Shown here: positions 7,182 through 7,750 of the stretch, piece by piece
Numbering within the stretch: position 1 is the first letter of the stretch
Layout of the letters: the number at the start of each line of letters is the position of its first letter
Assembly (NCBI GenBank): GCA_023135745.1
Contig: JAGLSM010000086.1
Span: 1-7,750, forward strand
DNA: 7,750 nucleotides
From: Spirochaetota bacterium
Lineage (GTDB): Bacteria; Spirochaetota; JAGLSM01
Reading direction: 5' to 3'
The notes under the pieces: generated by a model
The model's database searches: none
What the model was told of the DNA's origin: nothing
Seen by the model: the letters and a program-made list of their open reading frames with translations, nothing else
Made by a program: the position numbers and the translations under genes

Positions 7182-7563
7182 TGGCGCATACTCCGCATAG
7201 GCCGTAATAATCCAAACGGCTTCTCAAAATTTTTCTTTTACCGATCCAACTGTCAATTTGGTTTATACTTTCATTATTCAGATTAAATGGAATATCCTCA
7301 ACGATTCCACATTCTACGCATATAAAATGAGAATGTGCTGATGTATCAGGATCAAACCTTCTGTTAAGCCCCTCATGTTCAATTTTCATGATTATTCCGG
7401 CTGCTGCCATAATTTCAAGATTCCTGTAAACAGTCGCAAGGCTTATTTTTGGGATTAGTTTCCTTACAGCGGAATATATATCTTCTGCTGTAGGGTGATC
7501 CTTTCGGGGGGACAATAAATCTATAATTGCTTTTTTCTGTTTTGTTAATCTGAGTGATTTCAT
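7174..7563 (-). CDS. Fur-family metalloregulator, PerR-like
   Basis: This 129-residue cytoplasmic repressor of the Fur superfamily has an N-terminal winged helix (~1-65) with recognition helix SLATVYRNLE (41-50) and a C-terminal dimerisation domain. A structural zinc site is given by C82-x-x-C85 and C123-x-x-C126. The regulatory metal ligands of Bacillus PerR (H37, D85, H91, H93, D104) all have counterparts at a constant offset of 14: H23 in HPTAEDIY, D71, H77, H79 and D90. Aspartate at the last position, rather than the glutamate usual in Fur, points to an iron-bound peroxide sensor. It heads a minus-strand run containing the DUF2400, superoxide reductase, rubredoxin and flavodiiron genes. 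A perfect palindrome overlapping its promoter suggests autorepression. The weak ribosome site AAGGG is 6 nt before the ATG. The Fur-family call is very secure; PerR rather than Fur is a reasoned inference. Confidence 0.94.
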   Translation of the reverse strand: MKSLRLTKQKKAIIDLLSPRKDHPTAEDIYSAVRKLIPKISLATVYRNLEIMAAAGIIMKIEHEGLNRRFDPDTSAHSHFICVECGIVEDIPFNLNNESINQIDSWIGKRKILRSRLDYYGLCGVCANE

Positions 7564-7572
7564 TGACTGCCC

Positions 7573-7595
7573 TTATTGATAATAATTATCAATAA
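7573..7595. promoter_or_regulatory. Fur/PerR-type operator, perfect 11-1-11 palindrome
   Basis: The half-site TTATTGATAAT (7573-7583), a central A (7584) and the exact complement of the half-site (7585-7595) form a perfect palindrome. Its inner 7-1-7 core (7577-7591) equals the TGATAAT-N-ATTATCA consensus known for Fur boxes. It sits 9 nt upstream of the regulator's start codon and overlaps the predicted -10 box, so a bound repressor would block transcription of its own gene. Confidence 0.88.
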
Positions 7596-7620
7596 TAATA
7601 GCCGCATCTACTAAATACAA
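7592..7620 (-). promoter_or_regulatory. candidate sigma70 promoter of the Fur-family gene
   Basis: On the minus strand TTGTAT (7620-7615) and TATTAT (7597-7592) are separated by 17 nt; the -10 matches 5 of 6 consensus bases and the -35 matches 3 of 6. The -10 overlaps the outer end of the palindromic operator, the geometry expected for autorepression. The location is right, but both boxes are in AT-rich DNA. Confidence 0.5.
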
Positions 7621-7640
7621 ATTATTTTACACGATTATGC

Positions 7641-7750
7641 AGTTAGCTCAGCTAACGTCTTGGTTTTCTGCGTAAAACATAGCTACTTACACTTTTATAA
7701 TAGTATTACTGTTGTATTAGAGTCAAAAATAGCAGAAACCTGAGCTAACT
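7641..7750. repeat. interrupted inverted repeat at the right window edge
   Basis: AGTTAGCTCA (7641-7650) is exactly complementary to TGAGCTAACT (7741-7750). GGTTTTCTGC (7662-7671) pairs with GCAGAAACC (7732-7740) with one bulged T. The left arm has an extra 11 nt (7651-7661) whose GCTAAC also pairs locally with GTTAGC (7642-7647). About 60 nt of AT-rich sequence lies between the arms. No gene is visible inside. It could be the end of an insertion element, a MITE or a structured RNA, and it probably continues beyond the window. Confidence 0.6.

Noticed and set aside
7641..7690. tRNA-like stretch containing TAGCTCAG, as in a tRNA D-arm
   Set aside because: No acceptor stem, no T-loop GGTTCGA motif and no anticodon stem at the right distance; the motif is explained by the inverted repeat.

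Overview
The window looks like part of an AT-rich chromosome from an anaerobic or microaerophilic bacterium. The evidence is a class I desulfoferrodoxin, a stand-alone rubredoxin and a rubredoxin-dependent flavodiiron protein clustered near a PerR-like regulator, together with a LarE of the three-cysteine type. This gene set is common in Desulfobacterota, some spirochaetes and clostridia. The sequence alone does not decide between them, and the lineage call is inference.

Left part, plus strand (1-3516): the 3' end of an HD-GYP c-di-GMP phosphodiesterase gene is followed almost immediately by a large cytoplasmic hybrid histidine kinase with the order coiled coil, three PAS domains, HisKA, HATPase, REC, Hpt. 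Short spacing and shared strand suggest one signalling operon. No DNA-binding output lies in the window. larE (3587-4396) follows on the same strand after a 70-nt gap that holds a TATAAT box. It ends at a hairpin that can terminate transcription from both sides.

Right part, minus strand (7563 down to 4455): the order of transcription is a PerR-like Fur-family repressor, a DUF2400/TIGR02757 protein overlapping it by 8 nt, desulfoferrodoxin (superoxide reductase), rubredoxin and the flavodiiron protein. The last three form a complete superoxide/oxygen detoxification chain: rubredoxin can pass electrons to desulfoferrodoxin and to the flavodiiron oxygen (or NO) reductase. A strong 15-bp hairpin lies between rubredoxin and the flavodiiron gene. 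The regulator has a perfect 23-bp palindrome 9 nt upstream of its start codon, overlapping a plausible -10 box, so autoregulation is likely. The DUF2400 protein carries a lysine/aspartate pair reminiscent of HhH-GPD DNA glycosylases, which would fit oxidative-damage repair next to a peroxide sensor. This link is inference.

The last ~110 nt (7641-7750) contain an interrupted inverted repeat that reaches the window edge. No tRNA, rRNA, CRISPR array, transposase or replication origin is visible. I found no clearly new multigene system. The most interesting leads are the glycosylase-like DUF2400 protein, the operator, the rubredoxin/flavodiiron hairpin and the right-edge inverted repeat.
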